Shown: one piece after another, positions 1-9,129 of the stretch
Numbering within the stretch: the first letter of the stretch is position 1
Layout of the letters: each line of letters starts with the position of its first letter
From: AC-37 sp036386455
GTDB lineage: Bacteria; Actinomycetota; Thermoleophilia; Solirubrobacterales; Thermoleophilaceae
Length of the DNA: 9,129 nucleotides
Direction: 5' to 3'
NCBI GenBank assembly: GCA_036386455.1
Contig: DASVVS010000082.1
Coordinates: 1 to 9,129 of the forward strand
Notes under the pieces: generated by a model
What the model saw: the letters and a program-made list of their open reading frames with translations, nothing else
What the model was told of the DNA's origin: nothing
Databases searched by the model: none
Made by a program: the position numbers and the translations under genes

Positions 1-8236
<8,236 letters not shown>

Positions 8237-8237
<1 letters not shown>

Positions 8238-8335
8238 TGGCCGACGAAGAACGCCTACGCAAATATCTGCGCAAGGTCACCGGCGACCTGCGCAAGGCGC
8301 ACCGGCGGGTGCAGGAGCTGGAGCAGGCGGGCCAG
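8237..8335 (+). other. N-terminal docking domain, class 1 coiled coil
   Basis: The first 33 residues have the pattern EERLRKYLRKV followed by DLRKAHRRVQELEQ, a basic helix with heptad-like Leu/Val spacing. This is the classic dimeric coiled coil preceding a KS in non-first PKS subunits. Its many Arg/Lys residues complement the acidic final helix of the upstream subunit, consistent with a cognate pair. Confidence 0.9.
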
Positions 8336-9129
8336 GAGCCGATCGCGATCGTGGGCATGGCGTGCCGCTACCCGGGCGGCGTGCGCTCGCCCGAGGACCT
8401 GTGGCGGCTGGTCGAGTCCGGCACGGACGCGATCACGGAGTTCCCCTCCGACCGCGGCTGGGACGTCGACCGCCTCTACGACCCCGACCCCGACACCTCG
8501 GGGACCTCCACCACCCGCGAGGGCGGCTTCGTGCACGAGGCCGGCGAGTTCGACGCGGAGTTCTTCGGGATCTCGCCGCGGGAGGCGCTGGCGATGGATC
8601 CCCAGCAGCGCCTGCTGCTCGAGGTCGCATGGGAGGCGTTCGAGTACGCGGGGATCGACCCGGCGTCCATGCGCGGCAGCCGCACCGGCGTGTTCGCCGG
8701 CGTCATGTACCAGGACTACGGGATGACCGGCGGGCCGATGTCGGTGCCCGAGGAGGTCGAGGGCTACCTGAGCACGGGCGTCGCGGGCAGCGTCGTCTCC
8801 GGGCGGGTCGCGTACGCGTTCGGGCTTGAGGGGCCGGCGGTCACGCTCGACACCGCGTGCTCGTCGTCGCTCGTCTCGCTGCACCTGGCGTGCAACGCGC
8901 TGCGGCGGCGCGAGTGCTCGCTGGCGCTGGCCGGCGGCGTGACCGTCCTGTCCACGCCGCGCGTGTTCATCGAGTTCAGCCGCCAGCGCGGGCTCTCGCC
9001 GGACGGGCGCTGCAAGTCGTTCGGCGCCGGGGCCGACGGCACCGGCTGGTCCGAGGGCGCCGGGCTGCTGGTGCTGGAGCGGCTCTCGGACGCGCGGCGC
9101 AACGGGCACCGCGTGCTCGGCGTGGTGCG
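8237..9129 (+). CDS. Modular type I polyketide synthase, next subunit, 3'-truncated by the window edge (docking domain and KS)
   Basis: The frame opens at ATG 8237, whose A is the last base of the preceding TGA, and stays open to the window end (297 complete codons). The start is supported by the overlap, the AAGGAG upstream, and a textbook N-terminal docking sequence beginning MADEERLRKYLRKVTGDLRK. A KS follows from residue 34. This is the next enzyme of the same assembly line: it accepts the chain from the ACP of the upstream subunit. Its module composition beyond the KS is not visible. Long open frames on the opposite strand over this region are composition artefacts. Confidence 0.97.
8336..9129 (+). 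other. Ketosynthase (KS) domain, C-terminus outside window
   Basis: The domain starts at EPIAIVGMACRYPGG. The active-site Cys is residue 208 of the protein (8858-8860) in DTACSSS, and the region through WSEGAGLLVLERLSDARR is canonical. The HGTGT and GHT/S histidine motifs fall beyond the window. A loop before the active site (around GVMYQDYGMTGGPMSVPEEVEGY, 8699-8767) is longer than in the KS of the upstream subunit, which has a shorter SASDYARTVPGELEGF there. Confidence 0.95.

Noticed and set aside
8255..9109. 284-residue antisense open frame over the second PKS gene
   Set aside because: The + strand here encodes an unmistakable docking domain and KS; the antisense translation is low complexity.

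Overview
The window lies entirely inside a modular type I polyketide synthase (PKS) locus and is wall-to-wall coding on the + strand. Very high G+C, strongly GC-rich third codon positions and the sequence style of the domains point to an actinobacterium. The unusually compact acyltransferases and linkers make me doubt a typical Streptomyces, but the genus cannot be named from this sequence.

Layout: (1) bases 1-8237 are the 3' part of a large PKS gene whose start lies upstream. It carries the end of one module (most of an AT, then DH, KR, ACP), one complete module (KS-AT-DH-KR-ACP) and a C-terminal docking domain. (2) Bases 8237-9129 are the 5' end of the next PKS gene, which starts at an ATG sharing one base with the TGA stop of the first. 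It has an N-terminal coiled-coil docking domain and most of a KS, and runs off the window. There is no intergenic DNA, RNA gene, terminator or mobile element.

How it works: both ATs carry malonyl-CoA signatures (GHSIG and HAFH). Both KRs have the LDD fingerprint of B-type reductases and complete catalytic residues. Both DHs keep the catalytic His and Asp, and neither module has an ER. The prediction is two successive malonyl extensions, each processed to an alpha,beta-unsaturated, probably trans, intermediate, giving a conjugated diene that may be part of a polyene. The chain is then passed from the last ACP to the KS of the next subunit through a class 1-type docking pair at the gene junction.

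Most noteworthy: the two ATs are about 92% identical with no gaps over 267 codons while the adjoining DHs are strongly diverged; the AT and KS-AT linker are shortened; the second DH has Asp in place of the conserved Gly of HxxxGxxxxP and a trimmed N-terminus; and an arginine-rich linker joins ACP and KS. I see no wholly new kind of system; this is a PKS assembly line with lineage-specific oddities.
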